Source: Mallotus nudiflorus (lineage: Eukaryota; Streptophyta; Magnoliopsida; Malpighiales; Euphorbiaceae). Taken from it: a DNA stretch of 64,000 bases. The notes beneath the pieces are model-generated. The model saw only the letters and a program-made list of their open reading frames with translations, searched no databases and had not been told where the DNA came from. The position numbers and the translations under genes were made by a program. This document shows, one piece after another, positions 47,041-60,271 of the stretch. Within the stretch, counting starts at the first letter, position 1; every line of letters starts with the position of its first letter. The stretch covers positions 3,363,001-3,427,000 of the forward strand of contig CANTUR010000279.1 in NCBI GenBank assembly GCA_947683625.1, read 5' to 3'.

Positions 47041-49246
47041 TGTAAGCACCTAATTTCAGGATGATGGAGTGTGGATGCGACAGAGGATTGTAATGATGAA
47101 AATATTATAAATAGATCTTTAACACTTGAATTTTGAAACCTCAAAAGTCTAAATGTATTTTCAAAAGAACTTAATTGGTTTTTTAAAGGACTTAATTTGT
47201 AAAATTTTATTTCTTTGGGGGTTTTTTATGCAGCTTTCAACTCTAAAAAAAAATGAAATTATTAAAATTACATAAAACTGATCGACATTACATAATTCTA
47301 ATCAGAATTAAATGATTCCAATCGAGATTAATCATGTTCCATTTGTGTTTTTTGGTTTTTGAGTAATTAAAAAAATTTATGATTTTGAATTGGTCAAATG
47401 ATATGATAAATCCTTTTTCTAGGATTTACCTGAATTTTTTAGGAAGTTAAAAGTCCTTATTAAACCAAAATTTTATCTCTTTGAATGGGAGAAGTCACTA
47501 TAAGATACATGACTTTTTTTAGGGTTTTCTATAAAAACCCAACTCAACTCTCCTGTGAAGGGGGGACTTCTTCTTATTCATTTACTTTTTATATAGCTTT
47601 TAACTCCAAAAAAGAATTGTTTTAGCATACTATTCTTTTAAAGAAGAAGCAATAGACCATTTGGGAGGAGAAAATCAAGCATTTAAGATCAATTTAAAAA
47701 AAAAACAACGGTGATTTATACCACTATGAGGAGCAAATCAATACTGCATCCATCCAATCATCTTTTCTTCAACCCTCTTCTATTTATTTTATTCCATTAT
47801 TTTGGTTTCATTTAATTTTTTATTTTATTTAATTACTAATCATTGTTTGTTTTGTTTTTTGTGTTTATGTTTGTGATTATGGATAGAGGTTCATGATGAA
47901 TTCGATGTAGAGAACAAAACTTATGAAGATCAATAGGATTCCATGGATTAAATTTTGTATTTGAATATAGTGTCTAGGGTTTTTTATTATTTATTTATTT
48001 GTTATTATTGTGTTGGTTATTTTTTTTTGTGTTTTTATTCATTTAGTTTTTTTGGGTTGTATTAATCTTATTTTTATTTTCAATAGATCATTGTAATTGC
48101 CCCAATAGTGGGAATAGTAGAATCCTGTGTGTGTGGTTGTGTGTTTTATTTTAATTAATTGGTTAGTAAAATTAGGATTTTAATCGGGTAATTAATTGAA
48201 ATTAATGGCTATAGAGATAATTATGATTTTTAATTAAAATTGAAATAGATTTAAGTGGATATAATTAGGGGTTATTTATTAATTTTTCTACTATTTATCT
48301 ACTTGTTCATGATTTGGTATCTGTAAATAATTAGTTAGTTAATTATTAGGGCTACTATGTTTAATGTGTTTTTTTATTGAATCTATTTTCTTTTATTTAG
48401 AATTTCGTATTATTTGTAATTTAATTAATTTTAGGTTTAGTTAGTTCCTTTTAAGCCCATCTTTTAATTAGCCCATTTCATTTAATAGGTTATTAATTAA
48501 TTAGGTCTAGATTTTGGTTAAAATGCATCTTTAGGCCCATAATTAATTAGATTTAGGTTAGAAATAATTTAGGCTAACTAAATTAATTAAACATAGCCCA
48601 TTAACTTAAAGCCTTTTCCATAACTTGTAGATTTAAGATCACCTTAGAAATAAAAGATGTAGAATTAGGCCCACTAATTTAAATACTTAATAATTTGTAG
48701 ATTTAAGCTCATTTTTAGAATTAAAATAAATAAACTTAGGTTCGCTTAATTAAAATTAAGTAGGTATTAGGTCCACTAGCTTTTAGACTCATTTATAAAT
48801 TAAAACATGTAGATTTAGACCATTTAATTAAAATCAATGTAGATTAGACTAACTTAGGGATTATGAACTTAAATAAATACATTGTTTATGTGTTTTTTCA
48901 TGACTAGTTTGCCTGGAGTTAATTGTTTAAATAAGGGTTTATATGAACTTGCATGTAAATACAGAATACGATAGTAATTCATAAAGTAATTGTAAATGAA
49001 CATGAGACTGAAAGAAGTTAGTATTCCATATCTAGAATCTCCTGGTTATGGTGCTAGCTTTCTTTTAGAGAATCAAGTACCACCACTTTCAATTTGTCCT
49101 AGTTTATTACCCTGGGTGGCGATTCCTCATCTCCACACTATGTGTTTATGATATAGTAATGTGTTCTCTAAAGCCCTGAGCTCAAACAGTGTCACAATTA
49201 TTAAAATCTTGGACGTGCGGTAAACCCCATTATCTATAGCCGTGTA
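47041..49246 (+). repeat. Tat-B 3' LTR
   Basis: Starts TGTAAGCACCTAATTTC. No coding content over 2.2 kb, very AT-rich in 47750-48900. Near the end a GGGTGGCGATTCC motif (about 49112) parallels GGTGGCGACTCC in the Tat-1 LTR. The outer end is not delimited: at about 49247 Tat-2 LTR sequence begins. Confidence 0.75.
47529..47540 (+). promoter_or_regulatory. Tat-B LTR TATA box
   Basis: CTATAAAAACCC about 490 bp into the LTR, followed 30-60 bp later by a CT-rich stretch. The family-B copies at 271-283 (minus strand) and near 29693 have related boxes. Confidence 0.6.
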
Positions 49247-49476
49247 TTATGAGAGAAGATTCTTGAAATAAACCTCTTATTATTATGATAATTCATATTT
49301 TATAAGATCATAGTGCAACTTAATGGTTTGGTGATCGATTTTGCACACTAGTGGGGTTGGTTATGGTTTTAGGGTTGCACACTTTAGAGATGTTATGAAT
49401 GAGCATACTTTAGTCATTTTGAAGATTCGTTTCATCATTAGACCTTTTTAATGATAGTCAAATTTGAGGTATAATA
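49247..49476 (-). repeat. Tat-2 3' LTR fragment (U3 start)
   Basis: Matches 4350-4585 and 18440-18675. The inner end is gaggtataata at 49476. The rest of the LTR is missing. Confidence 0.8.
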
Positions 49477-49493
49477 TTTGCCCCTTACTTCTT
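49477..49493 (-). other. Tat-2 polypurine tract
   Basis: The minus strand reads AAGAAGTAAGGGGCAAA directly before the LTR start. It is better preserved than that of Tat-1, where the same place reads AAAGTAGGGTGCAAC. Confidence 0.85.
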
Positions 49494-49619
49494 GTGTGTT
49501 GCATAGCCACCTAGCATTAGTGTCAATACATATAAAGCAAATACAAAGATGCAAAAAATAATTTTCTAGAGAGAGGTACTTACTTAAGTGTTCTGTTATT
49601 ATGATTCAATTGTTGGGAT

Positions 49620-50085
49620 ACTAGTCCTATAACCTTTTCAGGTGTTAAGTGAATAGATAGATATTGCCACTATAACCTCTTTGGGTGTTAGGTGAACATG
49701 TAGATATTGCCACTATAACCTCTTTGAGTGTTAGGTGAATCAAAAGATACTACCACTATAACCTCTTCGGGTGTTAGGCGAATAAATAGATACTACTACT
49801 ATAACCTTTTTGGGTATCAAGTGAATAGATAGATATTGCCACTATAACATTTTCTAGTGTTAGCAAACATATAGATATTGCCATTATAACATCTTCGGGT
49901 GTCAGGCAAACAGGTAGATATTGCCACTATAACCTCTTCAGGTGTCAAGCAAACAGATATTGCCACTATAACCTCTTCGGATGTCAGACGAATAGATAGA
50001 TACTACCATTATAACCTCTTTAAGTGTCAAGTGAATAGGTACATACTACCACTATAACCTCTTTGTGTGTCAGGCAAATAGATAG
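49620..50085. repeat. Tandem repeat, ~44-bp unit, about 10 copies, in Tat-2 3' region
   Basis: Same unit family as 4727-5105 (gccactataacctcttcggg, 'gtgtcaggcgaatagatag'). Copies are diverged and copy number differs between the two elements. Confidence 0.88.
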
Positions 50086-50632
50086 TTATGATCATTATGA
50101 TTGATATAACGTGTTCTTCTCTTTTAGTCTTGGTCAGTGATGTCACAGTGATGATGTAGTTATGATGTCATCATTTGTCATGTTATGGATGTTATTTTGA
50201 TGATTTTGAGCAGGATATCCTTTCGGTAATTCCTCACTATTTTTCTTCTTTTGGGACATGCTGAGTTTTTGAAAGTGATGAGGTTACACATAGTGTCATT
50301 AGACAGATGTAGTCTATATTATAGTATTTTTATGTGAGTTTAGTACATGTCTTATGCTCAAATGGAGATTTAGGAGCAGTGAAATGAGTTTGCAAAGTCT
50401 TAGATGTATAAGAGTGCGTGGGGGAAGTGCACGTGTGGAGCATATGGTCACAGATTGAGCGAGTGATCATGCACCTCCCCCTCTCTCATCTACTTAAGAT
50501 GTGCATTTTTAGGTTCAAGGAAGTTTCTTTCAACCTTCTCTAAGTGTGTTTCATATTTTCTTAACCCTTATCGAGTTTTAGATGTTTTCTGCTCCATTTT
50601 CCCTTTTAAATTTTTATTTTTCTTAGCATAAG

Positions 50633-53230
50633 ATGGTGTTCCCCAACTTTCATGAGGGTCTGGAGGAAATATTTTTAGATGTCAAGGGTAACTTTATAAA
50701 GGCCACTAGAGTAGGGACTTCCACTGTAGGTACTAGTGTTGATGGTCCATTTGGCACTCAAGGTCCTCAGCTATCTAAGCTTTCTCAAGGAGACCCGATT
50801 CTAATGGTTAATAGTCTAGAGACTCATACTTAGGTTTGTCATCATCACCATGTAGGTCCTCCTTTATCCTATGTCTTTTATTTAGTTAAATGGGTTATCT
50901 TGCTTTTTACTATATTTGTCATTCTTTTAATTAGGATTGCCATGTATAGTTCTGTAGCTCTTGCGATGACTTGTTAATATGTAGTTTTATGTTAAATGCT
51001 AATAAATTGATAGCTCTTGCATTATTTCTAGTTCTGATTGTCTATTGGTGCTTGTCGAATGCTTCTCTTTTAAGCTCTTATCATCATTTTGATCTAGTTA
51101 AATAGCAAAAAAAAAAAAAAAAGATGTGTCAGCATTTGTTATCTGTGTAGATTTTTAATAGCGTACCTATTATTTATAGCCTCATAGGTCTGTTACTATA
51201 TTGCCTAGTAGCTTTAATAGGGTCAACGCATACTATGAAGATCTTCTACTATGTGTGAAGCATATGGTTGCAGGTAAGGGTTTTGATGGGATTATTGTTG
51301 CGCTTTCTTATGACTCATATACATCGAGTTAAATTTCTATGTACGCATTAATTGAGTAGTGGATGGACACAACACATACTTTTCACTTGCCCATTGGGGA
51401 GATGACCATCATTCTTCTAGACTTTGCCACCATCATGGGCTTGAGCTTTTCTAAGGAGCCTATTCCCTTTAGTGAGGAGGAGTCTTCTTTTGTGGTGGCA
51501 AGGAGGCACTTCATCATGGTGTTGCTTGTGGTGCTTACCCCAATAAGGTCTAGTTGTTAATACCTCAGTCATTACGTAGAGTTCATCTCCACTATGTGGA
51601 TGATGTATAATGCTAATATTGTTTCAATAGAGTAGCTAGCTCATTGCTTCTTATTTTATTTGTTGAGTGCTATCATCTTCCCAAATCCTTTAGGTATAAG
51701 CAGTCTATAGTTGTTGCATGTCCTGAGAAACTTAGATAGCTTATTAAGGTACTGTTGGGGTACTGCTACTTTTTCCTACATGTACTGATGTTTAGATGCA
51801 GCATGCCTAGGTGACTCAAGGATTTGTGGATGCTTATCCGTACTAGATGTGACAAAGAGTTCTTGTCCTTTTGCTCTTTTTGAATTTTACTTTTTTTTTC
51901 CTGATTTTTTAAGTTATGATTTTGATAGATATGGGGTTATGAGTTTGGGGTTCTTCCTCATCTGATCATCGAGCATCTCTTGGAGGATGGTTTTCCTCAT
52001 TGTTCCAACTGGATTAGGAAGACCACTGATTTGATTGAGGATTATGCAGAGGCCTAGGATTACATGAGTAGGCTATCACTTGGACAGGTATTCTTGATTC
52101 CTATTGTGTTGGTTGTTTTATTTTATAGAGATTCTTTATTCACTTTTACCATTTAAGCATATTCTACTTTGTTGGTGGGCAATAAGGTCAAATTGGTTGG
52201 CAGGGATAGTGACAACATGGCCGCTGATAGACAAACGAGTGTTGCTTCTTGGCCTTACTAGCAAGGTGTAGTATTTAGGTGAGCGAGTCCATCATTGGTG
52301 GGATGGCCCGTTTGCAAGGAGAGTCCCTGTTCCTCCTCCTAGTGACATTTTTTAGAGTCATAAGCTCGATGTAGACAAGCTTGCTACCGCCAAGATAGGG
52401 TATCTCCCTAAGAGTCTCCTAGAGGGTGCAGGATCTCTTTATGTTGATATGTTGATCCCGCAATTGATTGATGTTGTGGTTGGTGGCTTTGTTCCTCCAA
52501 AACCACCTCCTCAGGTGGATAGGGCTTGTCCTTCAGATTTGAGGGCTAGGCCATCACGTGGATCATCGACAGTTGCTTCTTTTGATCTAGTAGGCTTTTA
52601 TTCCTATTTTGTACAAGCATGTAGCAAACTTTGTTAGTAATAAGTTGTAATTGACATGGTTATGGGGACTTATCTACAATGATAGGGATCTCGTCAGAAG
52701 AGATCAAGGTCCCATTTCAAGGAGGCTAAGGGCACATTCTGTTCTAAGGCGACTACCCATGCTAGCAGTATGGCTTCTGTGGTGTCGTTCTTAGGGACTT
52801 AGTGTTTAGGTCATCCTTTATTTTATCTGGGATCGACATCTTTGGAAGAGGAGTGTATCTTGATTTTCCTTGTCCTAACTTTCCTTAATTAGATGTTATT
52901 CCTCCTGATGCTTACCATGTTCATGCTTTATTTCACTCATTTGCCTTCATTTTTCTTGTTTGATGATTAATGTTTGACTTCTTGGCTTATTTTTTATAAA
53001 TCCTTGTTTCTTCTGGCTAGTACAAGTATACTATTGCATGGAGTGTGTAGTAGCACTTTATGGAGTTTATGAGCAATCAGAGGGTATGCTTTCTTTATTG
53101 TACCTACTTATTTATAAATATATTTTATATATGCATGTATGATGTGCAATTTTCATACAATGCATGCTTAACTCCTCTATGCTACTTATGAGTGCGAGCG
53201 AGAGCACATAGTTTATCATGATCGTATTGG
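50633..53230 (+). pseudogene. Antisense PMD gene of Tat-2
   Basis: Exon 1 starts MVFPNFHEGLEEIFLDVKGN at 50633 and runs to a GT at 50852 (CATCACCAT then gtaggt). The second exon holds YYEDLLLCVKHMVAGKGFDG and the PMD core THTFHLPIGEMTIILLDF at 51372. The third holds EDGFPHCSNWIRKTTDLIED. The fourth holds YLGERVHHWWDGPFARR. The 3' end has a deletion of about 160 bp against Tat-1, removing the last codons and stop. Three TAG stops coincide with Tat-1 (50831, 51357, 51708); others are private. Confidence 0.82.
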
Positions 53231-53924
53231 TTGCTTTGTTATATCATTTTCCTAAGGTCATGGACTATAGGTGTTGTATTTGGGCATTTGTATTGCACAT
53301 GTTGTAGTATTTATGTATGATGATGACTATAGTATATATGCTTCTTGCGATTGCTAAGCTTGTTGATGTTTGTCATTACTATTGTCAGCCTCTTTTATTT
53401 TTCCCTCTTTTGCCTAAGGCGTCTCCTTATGAAGCTTTTTGCATTTAGTTGGGGTTTTTCTTTCCTTCCTTCTTTTGCCTAGGTTGTCTCCTTTTAGAGA
53501 TATTCACATCTAGCTAGGCCTTTTTTTTAAGGCTTTAATGATGGTGGCTGATCCCTAGGGATAGAGTTTAAAGAAGATAGTAAGAACTATGGTCATATAA
53601 TGAAAGGAAAAGTAAAGCATGTTTGATGCAATCCATGATGATAACATGTGTTGCACTTTTTAAAGACATTTCATATTGATTGGCCATCATTCTCATTTCA
53701 TTGAAATCATTTATGAAAAGCTCAGGTGCATTAATACAAATTTCAAACTTGAGGTTACCCCTATGCCTGACTAGCCTTCTTAGGTTTTCTAGTTAGGTAT
53801 TTAGTCTGTTTCCCTAATTTTTTATTATACTACCCATTTAGGGTTTTCAACCTAGTGGTAAGTCCCTAATTTTAGCATGAGTAGCCATTTTTAGGTGTTC
53901 AACCCAATGATATTTTTTTACCCT
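53231..53924. other. Spacer between PMD gene and integrase of Tat-2
   Basis: Noncoding; matches 8360-9051 of Tat-1. Confidence 0.7.
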
Positions 53925-54990
53925 AGACATAGTACTTTTGCAAGCGGTCTGCATTAAAAAGTTCAGAGAATTCATTGCCTTTAGCATCCATCAGCTTGCC
54001 TGCTCATTTTGATAGGACATGCTTGACCAAGTACTAGTTTGGTTTGACTTTCCTTTTAAGGGTCTGGAATGTTCTGCCTTGGTTGCTTTAACACCTAGTC
54101 TCTTACTTTTACACTCTTATGTTTCACCTTTCTATTGAAGGTTTTGGCTAGTCGAGCCAAATACAACTGTGTGTGGTATAGATCCTTGAGCCTTTGATTG
54201 TCTAAGAGAGTGAGATTATCATGCCTATGTTAGGCCCATTGTACTTATAGCAATTCATATTCAATTGCTACCCAAAGAGAATTGATTTATGTTTTAATTA
54301 GAAGTTCTACTTTTTATCCGTATACTAGTGAGAAAGGAGTTGCTCTTATAGAAGTTCTAACTATTTTTCGATATCCCTATAAGGCATATGGAAATTTTTC
54401 TACCCAGTCTCGATAAGTCTAAGTCATCTTTAATAAAATCTTCTTGATGTTCTTGTTTACAGCTTTGACGACCCCATTTGCTTGTTGTCAGTAAGGAGAA
54501 GATTTGTGATGTTCCACCATATAACTCCTTAGTGGTTCTCTAACTTCCCTTTGGAATTGAATACCATTTTCAGAGATGATATGATGGGGGATCCCATATC
54601 GAAAAAATAGATTTCTTTTGATGAACTTAGCCATTTGCTTGGCTCCTATCCTTATGAATGATTATGCTTTGACCCACTTTGTGAAGTAATCCACTACTAC
54701 TAAAATGAACTTGTGTCCATTCAAGGCTGTCGGATGGATTTCCCTAATTAAGTCTAGTCCTCATATTGTGAAAGGCCATGGAGAGGAGATGTAGTGCAAT
54801 TTTATTAGGGGAAGGTGGCTAACATTCTTGTGGATTTTACACTTGTGGCATCCCCTTAAGAATTTGATACAGTCTTCCATCATTATCAACCAAAAGAAGC
54901 CTTGTTTGATTAGCTTCTTAGCTAAGGTTGCTCCATTCATATATGGATCATAAACACCTTCATGTACCTCTTCCATTGCTTTTGTAGCCT
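53925..54990 (-). pseudogene. Integrase of Tat-2
   Basis: The zinc-binding domain is readable (EEVHEGVYDPYMNGATLAKK, FLRGCHKCKIHKN; 54976-54761). In the core the second catalytic Asp is Glu (ISENGIQF) and the catalytic Glu is Lys (VVKAVNKN). Single copy, without the Tat-1 duplication. Confidence 0.85.
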
Positions 54991-55214
54991 CAGTTTCATA
55001 TAGACATTGAAATTATAACCCATATGAAGTTCATCTATATAACACTCCTTGATGCGATGTGAATTTTGACTCTAATCGTCGGATGACTACTTTATCTTTT
55101 TCACTTTCTTGATCAGGATAGGCTCATTCCTTTATATATCTTTGGATGTCGTAGAACTAGGGGTTTTCAGCTATTTTTGTCTTTACTATCCCACAGCTCT
55201 TATAATAGGGTTGT

Positions 55215-56180
55215 CCTAATTAGAGTAGGATTAAAGGCTTCATAGGCACTTTGGATGGTCCTTCCGACACTGACGCTAAGGAAGCAAGTGCATCTGCCAT
55301 TTGATTGTTGTTCCTAAGGAGATGCATAAATCTGCATTTTAAAAAGGACATAGTGAGCAATTTAAAGTGATCCAGGTAAGGCCTTTGGTGATGTTCTTTT
55401 AATTCCCATTCTTCTGTGGCATGATTGATTACTAGCATAGATTCTCCAAAGATTTTAACTTTTGTAACATTTAAGCCGATCAATGCATCTATTCATAGTG
55501 TCCATGCCTTATATTCTACTTCATTATTTATGACTATAAACTTAAGCTTTTTGACAATTAGTACTATGTCGCCTTTCTAGAGATTGTAATATGATACTGA
55601 CTCCTGCACTAAATTGATTAACTACTCCATCAAAATACATCCGCCATCCTTGAACCTCGATGGCTGAACTAAGGTCATCCAAGAAGTCTAGCTGGATTTC
55701 TTTTGAGTTTGGAATGAGGTTAATAGCTAGAAATTCAGCCACTGCTCTTCCTTTTATTGTCTTCTTAGTCAGGTATTGCACATCAAATTCTATCAATAGC
55801 ATGAGCCACTTGGCAAGTTTTCCCATTAAGGAGGGAGCTTCACAGAGGTACTTCATTGGATCCATTTTAGACATAGCTTGAAGTTTGTAGAACTAAAAGT
55901 AATGTTTGAGTTTCTTCATTACCCATACCATTGCCAAGCATATATGCTAGACTTGGCTATACTTTTCCTCATACGATAATGTCTTCTTACTTAAGTAACA
56001 GACTGCAAGTTATGCTTTTGTTTCTCCCTCTTGGGCTAACATTGCACTGATTGCATTTCCTTCGATGGCCAGATACATAATTAAAGGTATCCTTGGTTTA
56101 GGTGGTTTCAGAACCGGTGGGTCAGCTAGGTAGTTTCTGATCTTGTCGAATGCTAACTGACATTACTCATTCAACTCAAT
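55215..56180 (-). pseudogene. Two RNase H domains of Tat-2
   Basis: MDPMKYLCEAPSLMGKLAKW and KGRAVAEFLAINLIP (55874-55780) link the first domain to the second, which reads GWRMYFDGVVNQFSAGVSII and later RNNNQMADALASLASVSEG (near 55290). Typical Tat layout. A stop and a frameshift interrupt it. Confidence 0.85.
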
Positions 56181-56249
56181 TAGCTAATCTTTTCTTAGTT
56201 GCTTAAAGATTGGTTAACACACTCTATTAACTTAGTGATGAATCTACCA

Positions 56250-57330
56250 ATGAATTATAGTTTTCCTATAAATCCTCTTATCACTTTTTCTATTTTTAGC
56301 ACTAGCATCTCTCTAACTGCTTTAGCTTTGTCTAGATCCATTTTAATCCCATTCTGACTGACAACATACCTCAACATCTTTCTTGAAGTGACCCCAAATA
56401 AACATTGCTTCGAATTAAGCTTAAGATTGTACTTCTTGACTCTTTTATGGAACTTTTCAAGATTTGACAGATGTTCTTCCCTATTTTTTAACTTGACCAT
56501 CATATCATTAATGTACACGTCCATTTCTTTATTTATCATGTCATGGAACATTGTAGTTGCCATTCTCTAGTAAGTTGCTCCTACACTCTTAAAACTGAAA
56601 GGCATTACTCTGTACTAGTATGTGCCCCATTCTATTATAAAAGTCATCTTTGCTTTGTAGATGATGGCCATTAGGATCTAATTGTACCTAAAGAATCCAT
56701 CCATAAAGGAGTACATTGCACATATGGTGGTGCTATCAACCATTATATCTATGTAAGGTAATGGGAAATCAACTTTTGGGTAGGCCGTATTCAAATCTCT
56801 GTAATAGACACAGATTCTAACCCTTCTGTCTTTCTTCGGTACTGGCACCACATTTGCTAACCATTTTGGATAGTCTACTACCTCTAGGAATTTTGCCTTA
56901 TCTACTTCTCGATGTCTTCTTTCACTAGTTGGGCCCATTTTGGTCTGAGCCTTCTCAGTATCTGCTTTACTAGTTTACACCCATTTCAGTAGGGATAAAG
57001 TGTTTAGCAATGTCTATGTCAATACCAGGCACATCGTCGTATGTTTAGGAAAATATTTTTGAATATTTTATTAATATTTTTTCAATTTCTCTCTTCTCTT
57101 CTAGATTAACATCTTTCAAAATATGCAGAATGCGTGGTTCAAATTCCTTGACAATGTTAAATGATTTAGTGCATATGCAATAAGTGTCAAAGATGATAAT
57201 GTTTTGATCAATGCAATGCACACTACCATTAGGAAAGACATTAAACAAGTAAGAAAAATTTGATTTCATTGCATTACCTTTAGAGTTCATTACATCATCA
57301 GTTTCAAACAAAGAAAAAGTGTAGAAATTA
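56250..57330 (-). pseudogene. Reverse transcriptase of Tat-2
   Basis: Motifs FLEVVDYPKWLANVVPVPKK, RVRICVYYRDLN, FPLPYIDIMVD and FMDGFFRYN (56938-56678). The active site reads VYINDMMVK (near 56520), with Asn for the first catalytic Asp, as in Tat-1. The linker toward protease is at 57359-57045. Confidence 0.88.
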
Positions 57331-58550
57331 AGGAAGTGAACTTTCTTTAAATTAGTCACTTGATAGATGATTCTGTCTTTGGATCACCCACTATTTATAT
57401 GTCTCATTAGTAACATTGTCCCCACTAGTAGTAGTAAAATGGTGGATTATTCTGTTGCCACATGTCATGCTGAAGTGATCCACAAACCTTTATTGTATCT
57501 TATTACTAGAGAAATCTGCAAGCTTAGAAGGTATGTGTTGTTTCTCGCTAAACTATCTCTTTACTAGTGCTAAATAGTAGTGGGTGCATAACCTGAATCA
57601 TGAGATGGGCACATGGTTGACATATGTGTAGCGAGTCACATGTTCTGGCTTCCACCATGGACACATCCATCTGTTCTGGTGTATTCTTTATGCATTCGAC
57701 CCAGTATTAGGCTGTGATGTGGGCAGAGCATCTATGAACATCTATATAGTGTCTCTCTAGGTGATTCCTGGGTTGGTATCTAATCCAGTTACCTACAGGT
57801 TTGTTGAGCATACTTAGATTTTCTTACAACTATATTTAAAGCAATAGGGGGCTCCTAGTGAAGTTTTGACTTTTCTCATTTTTAAGGTCATTTAAACTTT
57901 GATGGTCTCTTCTAAAATCAGTTGGAAGGGATTCATTCCGCATTCTATTCCTTCATTGACTTGGAGTATCTTGTAATCTCTTAGCCCATCATTTGTGATG
58001 GTGAAATATTGTATAAAGAGGTAACACGTAAGGAGGCATGCCCAAATTAAGGTACTAGTCTTCTTGGTGGTACAAGCAGCCATGACTTGTATGAAAATCA
58101 GTCATTTGCACTATGTGGCTAATTTTTCAAGCTTTTGTGAGCTTAGATCAAGAAAATTAGCTCCAAGTCATAAGTTCTTGATATCTTGGCTAGTAAAGAA
58201 TACTTATTCTATATTAGTGGGCATTCGCCCTGCTATGGTACTGAATTCTTCATATAATGGGCATCATTATATAGTGTTGAATCATAATACATGCTCTTGA
58301 GGATCACAGAATGTCACAATGGCATTCAAGGGTTCACAGTAGGAACACATATTGGAATGTCTTGATGCATAGCATTTTGTATGGTTGCAAGCTCTTCCAA
58401 TCGACCTTATCAAGGTTGTGGAGGAAATGTCTAGTAATTTTGGTTTGGGTTTGGGGATTTTTGACTATAATGCTATACTCAATCAGGTCTTGTATCCAAG
58501 CTCTTAGTTTCCTATTGCTTTAATGAGAAGGTTCAGCTTCGTGATTACTA
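57331..58550. other. Unassigned 1.2-kb block replacing gag and protease in Tat-2
   Basis: Tat-1 has 3.1 kb of gag and protease here. This block matches neither those nor any other part of the window. It holds only short ORFs on both strands (for example minus-strand 58083-57892 and plus-strand 58064-58300), and I recognise no family. Its right limit falls almost exactly at the expected gag start. Confidence 0.5.
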
Positions 58551-59390
58551 ATGTTTGAACATTGTATTCCTATACATTTATCAAGGTTAGCTAAATGAAT
58601 GATGGATGATGTGTGCCTACAAAAGAAAGGGGTGAGCATGTATGCATGGAGTGGAAGCAAAATCCTATAAAGAATGATGATAATTGCTATAAGAAATAGT
58701 GGTTAGTACGTGCTATCTACATGTACAGTATGTATGCATGATTAATCTTGAGAGTTGGTTAGTATTTCTTATGCAGTGAATAAACCAATCATAAGCAAGC
58801 TCTTGCTTCTAACTTTATTTCTCCATAAGGTCATTCAGTTTCTTTCCTACATGGGTTTTGAACTTGTAGTCATTGGGGGACTATGGTTCTACTCTCAGAA
58901 CTAGGCTGCTTTAATTTATATGGATCAAAACCAAAGGGTGAACTAAGAAATGATACTGAAATGTACTTGAGGTAATCATATGATGTCAATATGGGGATCA
59001 AATGTTGGGCTTCAAATGATGTCCGGAGCCTATATGCGCCCGTATGTATAGGGCCAAGGTCAATCAAAAGGAGCCTGAGTTCTTATCCTTATATCAACAT
59101 TCAATATGTTTACCAAAAGTCATGAAAGTATCATTCAATACTTTACAATTTGATTTTTTCAACATAAAGGTCCATAATCTAGTTGAATTCCTACCCTATT
59201 CATTTGATTTAATAACAATAAATGGACGATGTCTCATAGGTTTTATCATCAAGGGATGTCATTATTTATTAGTTTGTATAGACTATTCAGGCTAAGGTAC
59301 ATGATTCTTATTATTCCTCATGCTTTGTGCTCGCACAAAGTATATAAGAATCATGTGGGTCTGAGCATAAACATTCTATGAAAACTGAGT
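58551..59390 (-). other. Tat-2 leader
   Basis: Matches 15933-16740 of Tat-1 closely. It ends abruptly at 59390 where Athila coding sequence starts. Confidence 0.8.
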
Positions 59391-59815
59391 GCTCTCACTT
59401 TACTAAGCAAGCATTGATGAGAGGTGAAGTTGTAAATTCTTCATTCTATTTAATTCTAGTAAGGTCTTAATCATGTTAGAGAGGATTGGAATGTCCACCA
59501 CAAGTAAAGGAAACTCAAAAAGAGGAGGAGGATGTTGACCTTGAGCACTTTCCTAATTGTACACCACTTGGTGATGTCCCATTACTCATTTACCCTATGC
59601 AAGGTGAAGTCGGTGGTTCTTTAAGTGGACACTATAATATTTGGGATCAAATCCTAGATAGTCAAATTGTAATGCAGCAATAATTAAATGCAATGGAGAC
59701 TTGAAACTAACAATTTGATCACAGGTAAAGGAAAATGGAATACAAGTTAAATCAATTCTTTGCCTATTATGGTTATAGTATTGAGTCTCCTCCACCAACT
59801 CCTATAGATGATTAG
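59391..59815 (+). pseudogene. Athila env-position ORF, C-terminal part
   Basis: Reads CSHFTKQALMRGEVVNSSF, then TPLGDVPLLIYPMQ, NIWDQILDSQIV and, after frame changes, MEYKLNQFFAYYGYSIESPP, ending at TAG 59813-59815. It parallels the minus-strand ORF at 30686-31894. The N-terminal two-thirds are missing left of 59391. Confidence 0.8.
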
Positions 59816-60216
59816 GGGAGTATTTCTTTCCTTTCCTTACTATTATGGTGTCACATTAGGGACAATGTGCATTTTTAAATGTGGGGGAGGGAGTAGTAGT
59901 AGTTGTTATTTTCTTAGTTGTAAGTCTAACTTTATGATTATGGGTTATGTTTTATTATTTTATGTCATCTATGCTTAATTTTGCTTAATTTTATATTCTC
60001 CATATTTTTAAATAGTTTTCTCTTCAAATGAGGACTAAAAAAAAGTATGCTTATAAATGTGATGCATTTTGAGTAAGTTGTATGTAAGTGAATATGCCCC
60101 TTAATTACACTCATTCGAAAAGAATGTATGACATTAAAAGTTGTTACATTTCAAGTAAGTTATGTGTAAGTGAGTATGCTCCTTAATTACATTCATTTAG
60201 AAAGAAATGCAATTAG

Positions 60217-60271
<55 letters not shown>

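Larger units (their letters stand above)
38316..49246 (+). mobile_element. Tat-B: 3' half of a second Tat-type element with antisense PMD gene
   Basis: Plus strand: end of RNase H, integrase (to 39786), a 330-bp spacer, an antisense PMD gene (40118-45680, interrupted by a solo Athila LTR), a 36-bp minisatellite, a polypurine tract and the 3' LTR. The 5' half is not contiguous: the Athila element lies at 38315 and only LTR pieces at 29466-30025 may belong to it. The right limit is where Tat-2 LTR sequence starts. Confidence 0.8.
49247..59390 (-). mobile_element. Tat-2: truncated sister of Tat-1
   Basis: Minus strand, same order as Tat-1: leader (58551-59390), a 1.2-kb block of unrelated sequence where gag and protease should be, RT, two RNase H domains, integrase, antisense PMD gene, tandem repeats, polypurine tract and the first 230 bp of the 3' LTR. 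Both ends are cut: on the left by family-B LTR sequence, on the right by an Athila ORF. Confidence 0.85.
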
